43,237 nucleotides of DNA, taken from Pseudoalteromonas atlantica (GTDB lineage: Bacteria > Pseudomonadota > Gammaproteobacteria > Enterobacterales > Alteromonadaceae). The position numbers were made by a program, and so were the translations under genes. Shown in pieces: positions 10,101 to 17,805 of this stretch (position 1 is its first letter; each line of letters opens with the position of its first letter). The stretch spans positions 1-43,237 of the forward strand of contig BJUT01000034.1 in the NCBI GenBank assembly GCA_007988745.1, written 5' to 3'. The notes under the pieces are model-generated. The model had not been told where the DNA came from, ran no database searches, and worked only from the letters and a program-made list of their open reading frames with translations.

Positions 10101-10756
10101 AAAGCCAATTAGCAGAGCAAGAAACGTCCTTAGCCAAAGAGCAAACTGAGCTACAAAATAGTTTGCTTAGCACTAATACCGCGCTTGAGCAACACAATCA
10201 AAACGCCAAAGCACTTAAAGGCAAACACGCTGAACTTGCTACCCTTAAAAAGCAGGTAGAGCAGTGGCACGTACTTAATAAAGTATTAGGGGATGCAACC
10301 GGTAAAACCATGCGTAACTTAGCGCAAACACAGACGCTAAAAATATTACTGCATTACGCTAATAGCCACTTAAAAACCCTTAATAAACGCTACGAGCTTA
10401 CAGCCATTGCGCAATCGCTCGATATTGCCATTATTGACCGCGATATGGCCGACGAACAACGCTCTGTTAATACACTCTCTGGCGGTGAATCGTTTTTAGT
10501 ATCACTAGCACTGGCATTAGGGCTTGCATCCCTTTCGTCAAACAAAGTACAAATCAACTCTTTGTTTATTGACGAAGGGTTTGGTACGTTAGATAGCGAA
10601 ACACTCAGCGTTGCTATGGACGCACTCGACTCATTACAAGCACAAGGCCGTAAAGTAGGGGTTATATCGCATGTGAGTGAAATGAGTGAACGCGTAGCCA
10701 CGCAAGTACATGTAAGTAAAAAAAGTGGTGGATACTCCACTGTTGAAGTCTTATAA
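7106..10756 (+). CDS. sbcC: Exonuclease SbcCD subunit C (Rad50-like ATPase)
   Basis: A 1216-aa SMC-like ATPase of the SbcCD nuclease. The Walker A motif GDTGAGKST is at residues 36-44. Two long, strikingly Gln-rich coiled coils flank the zinc hook CVVC at residues 601-604. The ABC signature (LSGGES) and Walker B (LFIDEGFGTLD) are near the C-terminus. It is longer than the E. coli protein (about 1050 aa), the extra length being in the coiled coils. The ATP sites and hook are intact, so it should be functional. It is followed after 12 bases by a methyltransferase gene, probably in the same transcript. Confidence 0.96.
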   Translation: MKITAVRIHNLASIVDAEIDFTQAPLKDAGLFAITGDTGAGKSTFLDAICLALFTKTARLKGDKGNLIDFNGDSIKLNDARNLLRRGKWEGFAEVDFVGQDKQLYRARYVITRTHKKATGKLKVAEHTLLTLPDETLIADKSQTIKEVENKIGLSFDQFSRAVLLAQHEFAAFLKATGDERAQLLECLTGTDKFSLIGKRIFERNKALKDQYELLNASLASYTLLSDDELSAKQTLRDELLKKIEQTKKTHAATEQDLNWYKQAASLSQALEHAIKQQQHAQQQLDAIAKQSEQAKQAQSALEIKDNRKRHEHLTAQNKALSTQISDLKAIDHAALIKEQAATLTTKQSELKTAQEQKQTAEPIIAKARELDSQLAIHAQTITSLTQQSEKEQQQLSELQTKYTQSQNALDEANKLSTGHQMWLNEHTQLKPLANDWNYYQHSFNTYLSANEQIKATASQNQQLLEEQSKQAALLAEQTKKVELQEQQLAHQQNDLNQLSEQQRQFNIEQCDSKLKNIEYLKDQRLRYQQFNQEIKHSTQQQTAVAAKLVHSEQTQTTLQQSLASCEQALKHSEYALNQARLRASENVEHLRTQLTPNEPCVVCGAKEHPYASSQNPQLNNLIADFETSYNLAKQQHDSAQAKLHQHQTQHAVLVTEHAQYSQAIQSAQAKQLEIKTTMQGARTELNDLTAQQLDETYAQLSSQKSHYFESQKQQTALQEKVNQLISNLKTEQHTQLQLHNQHVELTNKLGQINTKHAELNTQVNELTSTLNAQFEHSDFWQQLQNNTLNMSDLSQQVEQYQQTQVQLEQSQKQIDSANQQLQQLTPLIAKSEQALKVLKDDLAKAQQLQNTTRTERLALFNNEPLSADDYQAKLNAQLEQCQKALHTSQQAHDSAIKKRDEHAITLKNIEQRLAEQTQEQSTLEERYNAWFSDFKAQYSEANHEQIAILLTLTSEQIKEQLMQFEQRLAALTDANAALKQQQKAQTDHQNTNKPEKSESQLAEQETSLAKEQTELQNSLLSTNTALEQHNQNAKALKGKHAELATLKKQVEQWHVLNKVLGDATGKTMRNLAQTQTLKILLHYANSHLKTLNKRYELTAIAQSLDIAIIDRDMADEQRSVNTLSGGESFLVSLALALGLASLSSNKVQINSLFIDEGFGTLDSETLSVAMDALDSLQAQGRKVGVISHVSEMSERVATQVHVSKKSGGYSTVEVL

Positions 10757-10768
10757 AGGAGTTAAAAA

Positions 10769-11425
10769 ATGCCAACATTCACAGGCGAGCAAGCAACGCA
10801 TTACAACGACCGCATTACCCGTTTAGTCCCTGGTTATGAGCTATTGCACCAACTTACTAATGCTCAACTTAAAGCAACCCTTAAAGATAACGCACATATT
10901 TTAGTCGTGGGCGCAGGCACAGGCAAAGAAATACTCGCCCTTGCCGCGCTTAACCCTACTTGGCAATTTACCGCGCAAGATACCTCAAGTGATATGCTCG
11001 CAATTGCTAAACAAGCGTTTGAAGAGCACGGCATAGCAAAGCGCGTTAATGTTATTGAAGGCGAGCTTGATAAGCTATCTACTAAGGCCGATGCGGCGCT
11101 ATGCCTACTCGTAATGCACTTTTTAAAAGACGACGGCAGCAAAAAGCAGCTATTAAAAAATATTAAAGCTAATTTAAATAAAGGCGCAAACTTATTTATT
11201 AGCGATTTAATGAAACCCGAAACCGACTTTGAGCGCGAAGCACAAATTACTGTGTGTGCCGATTTGGGCTTAAGTGATGCAGGGCAAGCCTACACAGCTC
11301 AAAACTTAGACAGTGAATTTTACCCACTTGATAGAATGCGCTTTAGCGAGTTACTTAATGAATGCAAATACGGTATTCCTAAGCTTTATTTTAAAGCGCT
11401 TGGTTTTAGCGGATACGTTGTTTAA
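10769..11425 (+). CDS. Class I SAM-dependent methyltransferase
   Basis: A 218-aa Rossmann-fold methyltransferase. Motif I is ILVVGAGTGKE (residues 44-54), and the acidic end of strand 2 is in FTAQDTSSDML. Motif IV is ALCLLVMHFL, in the style of the methyltransferase-25 and tRNA-modifying CmoA-like groups. No substrate-specific feature is visible. It lies 12 bases after sbcC with a good AAGGAG ribosome-binding site, so it is the third gene of that operon, and it ends at a strong terminator. A role with SbcCD is only suggested by position. Confidence 0.85.
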   Translation: MPTFTGEQATHYNDRITRLVPGYELLHQLTNAQLKATLKDNAHILVVGAGTGKEILALAALNPTWQFTAQDTSSDMLAIAKQAFEEHGIAKRVNVIEGELDKLSTKADAALCLLVMHFLKDDGSKKQLLKNIKANLNKGANLFISDLMKPETDFEREAQITVCADLGLSDAGQAYTAQNLDSEFYPLDRMRFSELLNECKYGIPKLYFKALGFSGYVV

Positions 11426-11470
11426 TGTTGTACAAAACTAAAAAAGTACCCGCTATTTAGCACCAATAAA

Positions 11471-11500
11471 AACACCGAGTGAACAAACTCGGTGTTTTTA
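11471..11500 (+). terminator. Rho-independent terminator of the sbcD-sbcC-methyltransferase operon
   Basis: Ten-base perfect stem AACACCGAGT/ACTCGGTGTT with a 6-base loop followed by a T run. An A tract on the left makes it potentially bidirectional. Confidence 0.85.
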
Positions 11501-11531
11501 TATAGCCCCTTTTCACCCCACAATTTCTTAA

Positions 11532-11567
11532 AGCGTAGGTCGGTTAAGCGAAGTGCCACCCAACGCT
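11532..11567. repeat. Degenerate dispersed intergenic repeat
   Basis: The stretch beginning AGCGTAGGTCGGTTAAGCG and ending CCACCCAACGCT is an imperfect hairpin. It resembles a degraded copy of the dispersed GTAGGTCGGGTTAGCG-type palindromic repeat remembered from many gammaproteobacterial genomes. It lies at the downstream border of the KAP gene. Confidence 0.4.
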
Positions 11568-11619
11568 CTAATATTAATATTACTCAGATTATTGTTATAC
11601 TTACCTGATAACATTTTTA

Positions 11620-13086
11620 TTATTCTATATGTCCAGATAAATCAATTATTTTTTGGTAATCTTCCCACATCCAATAGCTACAACTTTCAGAATCTTTGTG
11701 ATTTATCATTTCTGAAATTAGCTTCCCTATATTAGTTCCATTATCTAACTTTACCTCTGAATAGCTTCTTGATTGAATTCTAAGCATGGCTCTCTGCTCA
11801 GGATATGTAGTGAGAACACCTCCCGAAAAGCATTTTTTTCCATTAGTAGTAGTTACACACTCAAACATAGAATCAACAAAAGCCTTTAAAGGATTACCAA
11901 TAATAGATGCATCTTGAATTTTAATCGTAAAGCTAGCATGACTTGTATTTTTTCTATTTTCTTGCTTATCTAAATGCTGCTCTATTAGGCCGATTATTAA
12001 AACAACCGTATTAATTAAAGGGCAAACTGCTGTTCGTGCTGATACATAATCTAAGCTTGCAAAAAAACGATTTAGTATTTGCTCCACCCCTCTTAGCTCA
12101 ATTTTGTTGCTTTCAAACAAATTGGCAAAGAAGTTTATATTACCTCGTTGATTATCAGTAAATGGGTATAAAAGTAAATTTTTATACCTGCTAAAACCTA
12201 AATCTTTAGCTGCTAAATAATCAATCAAAGGTATCGATGGTAAGGTGATTTTACGGTCGAAAAACCGGCGTAGATAGAGCTGTGCGTCAAAATCAATCCC
12301 ATATATTGACTTAACCGAGTGCTCAAGTACTTCTGTATTTGTAGCAACTAAAAAAGTACATCCCTTAGTTTCAAAAAAGTGTTTTATTACTTCTAAAACT
12401 TCAACAGCATAATTAGGTCGACATCTATCTAATTCATCAATTAAAATTACAATTGGAATGTGTAATTCATAAATTATCTCAATGAGCTCAGATAAATAAG
12501 TAATATGTTCTTTAATATCTTTAACAGCTTGAATAGAACTAATATGCTTTTTTTGAACTTCTTCAGTATATTTCTGAAATTGCGAAGAGTCGTTTAATTC
12601 TGGTGTAACCTCCACAATTTTTGAGATAGCTTTCGCCCCTGAAATTAAAGAGGGTTCACCCGTAAAGACTGTCGCTGGCTCAGCGTACTTCAAGCATAAG
12701 CCTAACTTACTTTTCAACTTATTAAATATACTTTTAGCTTTCCCGATCTCCACAGCTTTTCCGTTGGGAGCCTTTTCCTTAAAAACATACTCAATTTGCT
12801 GTAGTAATTCGCTGCAAATAACAGCAAGGGGGTTATTTGAAAAGTCACTTTCCCATACATCAATATAAACAACTGGATGATTGCGTTTTGCTAACTCTGT
12901 ATATAAGCGACGAATGAACTCTGTTTTACCAGAGCCATAAATACCATTTAGGTTAATTACGCGACTCTCTGACGTAAGAAACTGAGCAATAAATTGTCCA
13001 AATTCTTTTCTATTTGTTTTACATGTATCCCAATTATACGTGTCTTTCCATTGATTAAATTTGCTAGCGTGATTTGAAATATCCAT
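11620..13086 (-). CDS. KAP-family P-loop NTPase
   Basis: A 488-aa NTPase of the KAP group (STAND/AAA-related). Walker A is GIYGSGKT at residues 48-55. The diagnostic KAP Walker B is ILIDELDRCRPNYAVEVLE, with Asp217 starting DELDRC, followed by an ATN sensor-like motif and the LRRFFDRKI segment typical of the family. No convincing transmembrane insert is seen between the Walker motifs, unlike many KAP proteins. The gene is clearly AT-richer in wobble positions than its neighbours, and it interrupts an otherwise housekeeping stretch. A degraded dispersed repeat lies at its 3' side and a short TATTTTTAAAT tandem at its 5' side. Some KAP NTPases occur in phage-exclusion or defence settings (PifA is related). 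That role is an inference here. Confidence 0.85.
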   Translation of the reverse strand: MDISNHASKFNQWKDTYNWDTCKTNRKEFGQFIAQFLTSESRVINLNGIYGSGKTEFIRRLYTELAKRNHPVVYIDVWESDFSNNPLAVICSELLQQIEYVFKEKAPNGKAVEIGKAKSIFNKLKSKLGLCLKYAEPATVFTGEPSLISGAKAISKIVEVTPELNDSSQFQKYTEEVQKKHISSIQAVKDIKEHITYLSELIEIIYELHIPIVILIDELDRCRPNYAVEVLEVIKHFFETKGCTFLVATNTEVLEHSVKSIYGIDFDAQLYLRRFFDRKITLPSIPLIDYLAAKDLGFSRYKNLLLYPFTDNQRGNINFFANLFESNKIELRGVEQILNRFFASLDYVSARTAVCPLINTVVLIIGLIEQHLDKQENRKNTSHASFTIKIQDASIIGNPLKAFVDSMFECVTTTNGKKCFSGGVLTTYPEQRAMLRIQSRSYSEVKLDNGTNIGKLISEMINHKDSESCSYWMWEDYQKIIDLSGHIE

Positions 13087-13123
13087 ATATTTTTCCGTAT
13101 ATTTTTAAATAGTATTTTTAAAT

Positions 13124-13516
13124 CTAACCAATCTCACCAAGTGCTTTCATCGCGGCCTGCGCTTTATCGGTTTGTACAAAAATATGGTCGTGATAAAACG
13201 CAGCTACTACGTTAGCGCTAATATTATGCTCGGTTAATTTGGCCGATACCGCAGCGGTTAACCCAACAGCCTCAAGGCTTGAATGCACATTAAGGGTAAT
13301 TAAATTATATTTAGCTTCATAAGTAATACCGGCTTTATCGGCGGTATCTGCATTTAAAATAAGGGTTAGGCCTTCTTCTTCAACGTAACTGGCAAGCGGG
13401 TTTAAATGAACGTAGTCAGCAAGGTTGCCTGCTAAACAACAAAATATATATTCACCTTGTTTAAGCTCGGGGTTCATTGATTTTAATAACGTATTTAGCT
13501 CTAAAATTCCCGCCAT
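13124..13516 (-). CDS. ACT-domain protein
   Basis: A 130-aa protein built of two ACT-like halves. The first contains GEYIFCCLAG and EEEGLTLIL; the second is a classical ACT fold, YNLITLNVHSSLEAVGLTAAVSAKL, followed by NVVAAFYHDHIFV. Family members are small regulatory amino-acid-binding proteins with no catalytic domain attached; the ligand is unknown. It is 17 bases downstream of the unknown 180-aa gene on the same strand, forming a probable operon with it and the YaiI-type gene. Confidence 0.8.
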   Translation of the reverse strand: MAGILELNTLLKSMNPELKQGEYIFCCLAGNLADYVHLNPLASYVEEEGLTLILNADTADKAGITYEAKYNLITLNVHSSLEAVGLTAAVSAKLTEHNISANVVAAFYHDHIFVQTDKAQAAMKALGEIG

Positions 13517-13533
13517 TTTGAGTCCTTACATTT

Positions 13534-14076
13534 TCAATTAGATGTTTTAAGCTTGGCAACTAGCTCGCTTAATCGGGCTATTTTAATATTACTTAACTGC
13601 CGGTAATCAAAGTACGGGCACACAATAATGTTATTCGTTGTATCAATTGCAAACTCATCGTCTAACCAATTAAATTGCGCATTAAGCTTACCTTGCTGTA
13701 ATAAGTTTTTAGCATGGGTTCGCCCAGCAATAATATGCAGTTGATTTTTATTTGTGGCGTTAATAATGGGCGCACTAAATAACAGCGCTGTTTTACTGTT
13801 TTTTTGCAGTAAAAATGTATCGCGATATGCTTGCCAGCTAGCGGCTTGTTTAGCAAAGCTGTAATGTTCACTCGGTAGCGCAAACAACACTTTAGCGTAT
13901 ACGTTAAACACTTTACGCCAGCCATTACCGCAGTGCTGGTTTATGGTATTTATTTGCTCGTTTATTACAGGCTCAACACTGTGTAGGGTTGCAAAGTAGG
14001 GCATAGGCGGCGCTTTTGCCACATAAACGGCTACGCTAAAGGCTTGCTCACCTAAGCCAATTAGTTGCTCACTCAC
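13534..14076 (-). CDS. Uncharacterised 180-aa cytosolic protein
   Basis: I do not assign a family to this protein. It has no signal peptide or transmembrane segment. Visible features are a proline/aromatic N-terminal stretch (VYVAKAPPMPYFATLH), a central AGRTHAKNLL motif and a C-terminal ICPYFDYRQLSN motif. The GTG start at 14076 is preceded by AGGCGA and is four bases from the upstream YaiI-type start-stop region, so translation is coupled. A family restricted to marine gammaproteobacteria is likely, since the neighbouring genes are conserved housekeeping genes. Confidence 0.72.
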   Translation of the reverse strand: MSEQLIGLGEQAFSVAVYVAKAPPMPYFATLHSVEPVINEQINTINQHCGNGWRKVFNVYAKVLFALPSEHYSFAKQAASWQAYRDTFLLQKNSKTALLFSAPIINATNKNQLHIIAGRTHAKNLLQQGKLNAQFNWLDDEFAIDTTNNIIVCPYFDYRQLSNIKIARLSELVAKLKTSN

Positions 14077-14077
14077 A

Positions 14078-14533
14078 CTAGCTCGCCTTTTTTTGCGCTA
14101 AAATACGGTCGAGGTTATTGGCAAAATTTTGGCGGTCGGTTTGGCTAAGCGGTGGTGGCCCGCCACTCATTTCTACGCCGCTTGAGCGCATGGTATCCAT
14201 AAAGTCGCGCACGTTTAATAACGAGCGAATATTCTCTGGCGTGTAAAGCTCACCCCGTGGGTTAAGTGCTTGGCCACCGTTATCTATAACTTCACTGGCA
14301 AGGGGTATGTCGCCAGTAATAACTAAATCGCCTTTTTCTACACGCTTTACTATTTCGTCATCGGCCACATCAAACCCACTCGAAACCTGTACTCGGCTTA
14401 TAAATTTTGAAGGCGGAATGCGCATTGCATGGTTAGCTACTAAAATGGTTGGTGTTTGCGTGCGCTCTGCGGCTCTAAAAAGTATTTCTTTTATTACCAC
14501 AGGGCATGCGTCGGCATCTACCCATATTTTCAT
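14078..14533 (-). CDS. YaiI/YqxD family protein (UPF0178, DUF188)
   Basis: A 151-aa protein of the DUF188 family, which has a PIN-like nuclease fold. Family hallmarks: [15 protein letters not shown] at residues 4-18 with the two acidic residues Asp6 and Asp8, [24 protein letters not shown] and the C-terminal [16 protein letters not shown] block. The length matches E. coli YaiI (about 150 aa). No activity is established for the family. It is first in a three-gene minus-strand operon (YaiI, unknown 180 aa, ACT protein). Confidence 0.92.
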   Translation of the reverse strand: MKIWVDADACPVVIKEILFRAAERTQTPTILVANHAMRIPPSKFISRVQVSSGFDVADDEIVKRVEKGDLVITGDIPLASEVIDNGGQALNPRGELYTPENIRSLLNVRDFMDTMRSSGVEMSGGPPPLSQTDRQNFANNLDRILAQKKAS

Positions 14534-14653
14534 GCTTAAATCTTTTAATTGCTCTAGTATTTAGCTGATCCTATAGCAATTTATTTTAATCGGCTAGCAA
14601 ACTTTATTGGCTTAGAGCCGTACAAACAACATCACTTTTAAAAAGGAGCTTTC

Positions 14654-15175
14654 ATGAAGGCCATTACGACTATTTTACTCATTACAGGGTTATTTTTACT
14701 CACCGCCTGCACAAGCGCACCTGAGGGCATTACTCCGGTTAAAAACTTTGACCTTGAGCAATACAAAGGTAAGTGGTACGAAATTGCCCGCCTTGATCAC
14801 TCATTCGAAGATGGTATGGAGCAAGTAACCGCGACTTACACCGTAAATGACGATGGCACAGTAAAAGTGCTCAACAAAGGTTTTATAACTAAAGAGCAAA
14901 AGTGGGATGAAGCACAGGGCTTAGCTAAATTTGTAGAAGGGACTGACACAGGCCATTTTAAAGTCTCGTTTTTTGGCCCATTTTATGGTGCTTACGTTAT
15001 TTTTGAATTAGACCAAGACGACTACCAATATGCGTTTATTACAAGTTATAACCGCGACTTTTTATGGTTTTTATCGCGTACACCTACCGTTAGTCACGAG
15101 CTTAAACAACATTTTATAGCTAAAGCAAACAAACTAGGCTTTGCTACAGAGCAAGTTATTTGGGTTAAACAGTAG
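14654..15175 (+). CDS. blc: Outer-membrane lipocalin (Blc type)
   Basis: A 173-aa bacterial lipocalin. It begins with a lipoprotein signal whose lipobox is LLTAC, with Cys19 as the lipidated residue and Thr at +2, favouring the outer membrane. The lipocalin signature GKWYEIARLDHSFE starts at residue 39, and the YNRDFLWFLSRTP motif of strand H is present. Blc binds lysophospholipids and is linked to membrane repair and stress. A strong AAAAGGAG ribosome-binding site precedes the start. It is probably monocistronic, ending at or before the terminator at 15343 unless a separate RNA is made there. Confidence 0.92.
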   Translation: MKAITTILLITGLFLLTACTSAPEGITPVKNFDLEQYKGKWYEIARLDHSFEDGMEQVTATYTVNDDGTVKVLNKGFITKEQKWDEAQGLAKFVEGTDTGHFKVSFFGPFYGAYVIFELDQDDYQYAFITSYNRDFLWFLSRTPTVSHELKQHFIAKANKLGFATEQVIWVKQ

Positions 15176-15187
15176 GTTATTTAGCTA

Positions 15188-15204
15188 TGTAAAGGGGCTT
15201 TACA
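15188..15204 (+). repeat. 17-bp palindrome, copy 3 (intergenic)
   Basis: TGTAAAGGGGCTTTACA. The arms extend to seven bases (TGTAAAG/CTTTACA) around GGG. It lies 4 bases before a possible -35 element of the candidate small RNA. Confidence 0.8.
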
Positions 15205-15244
15205 GTTGTTGAGCAAATGATTGTTACAGCTGTAATAAAACGAT

Positions 15245-15371
15245 CATCTCACTGTAAGGTAAGTTAAATATGTTAGGGCTATATTAGCTGCACTTGCAAC
15301 GAGACATGCAAGTGTTGGACATACTGAATATCCCCCTATTGTTGGCAAGCTTTATAGCTTGCCATTTTTTT
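15245..15371 (+). ncRNA. Candidate small RNA of about 127 nt
   Basis: In the gap after the lipocalin gene a possible promoter (TTGAGC at 15209, TAATAA at 15233, 18-base spacer) precedes about 127 bases without a plausible reading frame. An 8-base perfect hairpin CACTTGCA/TGCAAGTG lies at 15291-15314, then a single-stranded stretch containing TCCCCC, then a strong intrinsic terminator. This layout is typical of an Hfq-type small RNA, but no known family was recognised. The alternative is a long structured 3' UTR of the lipocalin gene. Confidence 0.35.
15343..15371 (+). terminator. Rho-independent terminator
   Basis: Nine-base perfect stem TGGCAAGCT/AGCTTGCCA with the loop TTAT, followed by seven T residues. 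It ends the candidate small RNA or the lipocalin transcript. Confidence 0.88.
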
Positions 15372-15412
15372 GTCTAAAATTAATGGCTTTCTTTGGATCA
15401 GGTTTTTACTAA

Positions 15413-15754
15413 CTAAAGTGAATTTACTGCCAGTAATAGCCCTGATAAGCCAATCAGTAACATATTTAAAAAGCTAAATGGCTTAATTAACTTTTCTATA
15501 AAATTATAAAAAATCGTTATAATTAATACACTTAGACCCATAAAGCCACAAAACAGTAAAGCACCGTATCCCTGCTGCGTAACCACGCAGAACAATAAAC
15601 TTAGTAAAATACTGATCCAGGCAACTATTAGTAGCAAATTACTTTGCAGCTTAGAGGGACGCGTTGTAAACACCGTTTTAAAATGCGCTGGTTTTGCCAA
15701 AGCAAAACCATTAAAAGCAAACAAACAGAGGCTAAAGCTAAGTAAATCAATCAT
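15413..15754 (-). CDS. DUF3325-like inner-membrane protein
   Basis: A 113-aa protein with four predicted membrane helices (about residues 1-20, 38-62, 66-86 and 94-112). It fits the DUF3325 family, which regularly closes a DUF3649-PepSY-DUF3325 set in iron-uptake loci. Its ATG overlaps the PepSY stop (ATGA), so it is translationally coupled. The segment WISILLS is encoded by a 20-base sequence repeated identically in the DUF3649 gene. Its role is unknown; it is presumably part of an inner-membrane assembly with the PepSY protein. Confidence 0.8.
   Translation of the reverse strand: MIDLLSFSLCLFAFNGFALAKPAHFKTVFTTRPSKLQSNLLLIVAWISILLSLLFCVVTQQGYGALLFCGFMGLSVLIITIFYNFIEKLIKPFSFLNMLLIGLSGLLLAVNSL
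15600..15619. repeat. TTAGTAAAATACTGATC repeat, copy 1
   Basis: A 20-base sequence (CTTAGTAAAATACTGATCCA) inside the DUF3325 gene, identical to 17392-17411 and sharing 17 bases with 17806-17822. Confidence 0.7.
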
Positions 15755-17346
15755 GCTTTTTGCCTCTTTTTATTATCGGCTAGGTTATTAGCTGTTTTTT
15801 TAGATGCGCTAGAAGCAGTACGTAATTTTTCGGTTTGTACTAAAAACAGTATGCTAAACAGTAAAAATACCGCATCGAAAATAAACAAGGCCCATTGTTT
15901 ATTAAGTAAGTAGCTCACTATATTGCCCTGTGTGGTGAGCGCATTTATTGCCGGTACACTCAAACACGCGAGGGCATTTATGGCTGCCATTACACGCCAT
16001 TGCAGCCTATCGCGCTTTAAAAGTGCCATAACGGCAACCACTAACCATGCTAAAAAGAACGCTGTAACTTCTTTTTCACCACGCCCTGCTACGGTCGGGC
16101 TAAGTAATCTATTGGCAATAAAAAAGGCGCAGGTAGCCAGTGGTAAACCCATAATGGTGGCAAGGTTTAAACCTTCGACTAACTGTAAGCCAAATGAGGC
16201 TTTACCCTTATTACGCTCGCGTATGCGTTTAGCCCACATTATGCAGCCAGAGCCAATCATTACGCAGCCTGCAATTCCGCCAAGTACGTATAACCAGCGC
16301 AGTAAAGGCGTAGCAAAGCGCCCTGTATGCATAGAGTTAAGTGATTCATAAAGTGCTTTACTACTGCTAAGTTCGTCATCAGTTTGTGCAACTAACTCGC
16401 CGGTAGCACCACTAAACAAAAGCCGCGGAGATTGATCGCGAAGCGCCTTTGCAGGGCTTACCAATACCGTTACTGTTGAAGCGGCCATATTCGGTTTACT
16501 AACCTGAACACGCGTAATATCTGCACTAGGCCACTTGGTATAAACTTGATCCAAAATAGTGTTTATAGGGAGCAATTCTGCACTGCCTTGGGCGTTATTA
16601 GTCACGTTATTGCTAGGTGTTACATCGTTAAAAAAGCCACGCATACCCTTGTCGTACGTCGTTAACGCAGGGTAGGGGAACAACATAAATATAAGCGTAA
16701 TAATGCCTGTGTAGGTAATCATTAAATGAAACGGTAGGGCAAGTACCGAGCTTAAATTATGTGCATCTAACCAGCTACGAGTCCCTTTATTGCGCCTAAA
16801 GGTAAACATATCTTTAAATATGCGCTTATGAATAACCACGCCCGAAATTATTGCCAGCAGCATAAAAAAGCTGGCAAAACACACTACCCAGCGACCTGTT
16901 ATGGCATCTAAATAATAAAGCTGATAATGCAACCGGTAAAAAAAGTTACCACCTTTACTTTCAACAAAAGGAGGCAGCGCTTTCATGGTGTTTGGGTTTA
17001 ATTGGGTATTTACAAACTGGCTGCGGCGCTGCCCTGGCTCTTTAGGTTTTGCATAGCCATATACCAAATACGGTATTCGCTCTTCGGGCAAGGTAATACG
17101 CCAACTAGGGGAATTTTCAGCGTGCTGATTTAAATAATCAAAGCCCTTAATAATTTGCTGCCTTTGCGCGGCCACTCTGTCGGTTTGGGCTTGCACATTG
17201 TGTATAGCCGGCTGATTCCACAGATTTATTTCGTCTCTAAAAAAGCTCGCTGTGCCTGCAAAAAATATTACGTAAATAATCCAACAGGTAAGTAAGCCCA
17301 CCCAGGTATGTAGCCAGGTCATCGACCTAAAAAAACTGTCTTTCAT
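15751..17346 (-). CDS. PepSY-associated membrane protein (iron-uptake associated)
   Basis: A 531-aa inner-membrane protein of the PepSY_TM family. The N-terminal helix carries the family motif MTWLHTWVGLL; a periplasmic PepSY-like region follows. Further helices carry histidines at positions typical of the family (SGVVIHKRIF, LPFHLMITYTGIITL, SMHTGRF). Such proteins sit beside siderophore receptors and are thought to act as membrane reductases or assembly factors in iron-siderophore use. The start is set at the ATG at 17346, which overlaps the DUF3649 stop as ATGA; an upstream ATG 66 bases earlier would add residues unlike the family. It is the middle gene of a coupled trio. Confidence 0.88.
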   Translation of the reverse strand: MKDSFFRSMTWLHTWVGLLTCWIIYVIFFAGTASFFRDEINLWNQPAIHNVQAQTDRVAAQRQQIIKGFDYLNQHAENSPSWRITLPEERIPYLVYGYAKPKEPGQRRSQFVNTQLNPNTMKALPPFVESKGGNFFYRLHYQLYYLDAITGRWVVCFASFFMLLAIISGVVIHKRIFKDMFTFRRNKGTRSWLDAHNLSSVLALPFHLMITYTGIITLIFMLFPYPALTTYDKGMRGFFNDVTPSNNVTNNAQGSAELLPINTILDQVYTKWPSADITRVQVSKPNMAASTVTVLVSPAKALRDQSPRLLFSGATGELVAQTDDELSSSKALYESLNSMHTGRFATPLLRWLYVLGGIAGCVMIGSGCIMWAKRIRERNKGKASFGLQLVEGLNLATIMGLPLATCAFFIANRLLSPTVAGRGEKEVTAFFLAWLVVAVMALLKRDRLQWRVMAAINALACLSVPAINALTTQGNIVSYLLNKQWALFIFDAVFLLFSILFLVQTEKLRTASSASKKTANNLADNKKRQKA

Positions 17347-17690
17347 AGCCAACCCTTCAGTAATGCCAATATAGCAACAAAAAAACCTGTACTTAGTAAA
17401 ATACTGATCCAAACAGTTTTTAACGACTTAACCGAAAACGCATAAATAAACACTGCGGCGTAAATTAAAATACTGATAGACACACACAGTAATACGGCAT
17501 CTTGCTTAGGAATGGGCAGCAGTACACTTAATAATGAAATACACGCTGAGGTAAACGCATAACCACCCACTATGGCAATAATAAAACGCAAAAATACTAA
17601 CACTCTATAGCTTTGGGCCACCTTTAGAAGCGCAGCTAGGTTAGTTTTTGTAAAAGGTGCTATGTGCAGAGGTGCCTGCATAGTTAACAA
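17343..17690 (-). CDS. DUF3649-like inner-membrane protein
   Basis: A 115-aa protein with four likely transmembrane helices after an N-terminal cytoplasmic stretch. The conserved arrangement (RFIIAIVGGYAFTSA, then LPIPKQDAVL before the third helix) fits DUF3649, the usual first gene of DUF3649-PepSY-DUF3325 iron-uptake sets. A Fur-like site lies 62-80 bases upstream of its start. No TonB-dependent receptor is adjacent, which is unusual for this trio. The 20-base repeat encoding WISILLS occurs here and in the DUF3325 gene. Confidence 0.8.
   Translation of the reverse strand: MLTMQAPLHIAPFTKTNLAALLKVAQSYRVLVFLRFIIAIVGGYAFTSACISLLSVLLPIPKQDAVLLCVSISILIYAAVFIYAFSVKSLKTVWISILLSTGFFVAILALLKGWL
17392..17411. 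repeat. TTAGTAAAATACTGATC repeat, copy 2
   Basis: Identical over 20 bases to 15600-15619. It lies inside the DUF3649 gene and encodes WISILLS in the same frame. Confidence 0.7.
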
Positions 17691-17751
17691 ATCCCTTATT
17701 CAAATACGAGAATAAAAATAAGGCGTTATTATAAAGCTTACAAATACAAAA

Positions 17752-17770
17752 GATAGCGATTCTCATTTGT
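17752..17770 (-). promoter_or_regulatory. Fur-like operator upstream of the DUF3649-PepSY-DUF3325 operon
   Basis: GATAGCGATTCTCATTTGT agrees with the classical 19-bp Fur consensus at 12 positions and contains the frequent core GATTCTCATT. Its location upstream of an iron-uptake-type operon supports iron repression. The match is imperfect. Confidence 0.5.
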
Positions 17771-17805
17771 ATATTCTAGTTAATTTAACATTAGTGCCTA
17801 GCATG

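Noticed and set aside
14626..14640. Third copy of the 26-bp receptor/aldolase element before the lipocalin gene
   Set aside because: Only the AACATCACTT part matches; the second half is absent.
15188..15204. Reading the TGTAAA/TTTACA palindromes as TyrR boxes
   Set aside because: TyrR boxes have a six-base spacer; all six sites here have five, share a fixed G-rich core, and mostly lie inside unrelated genes.
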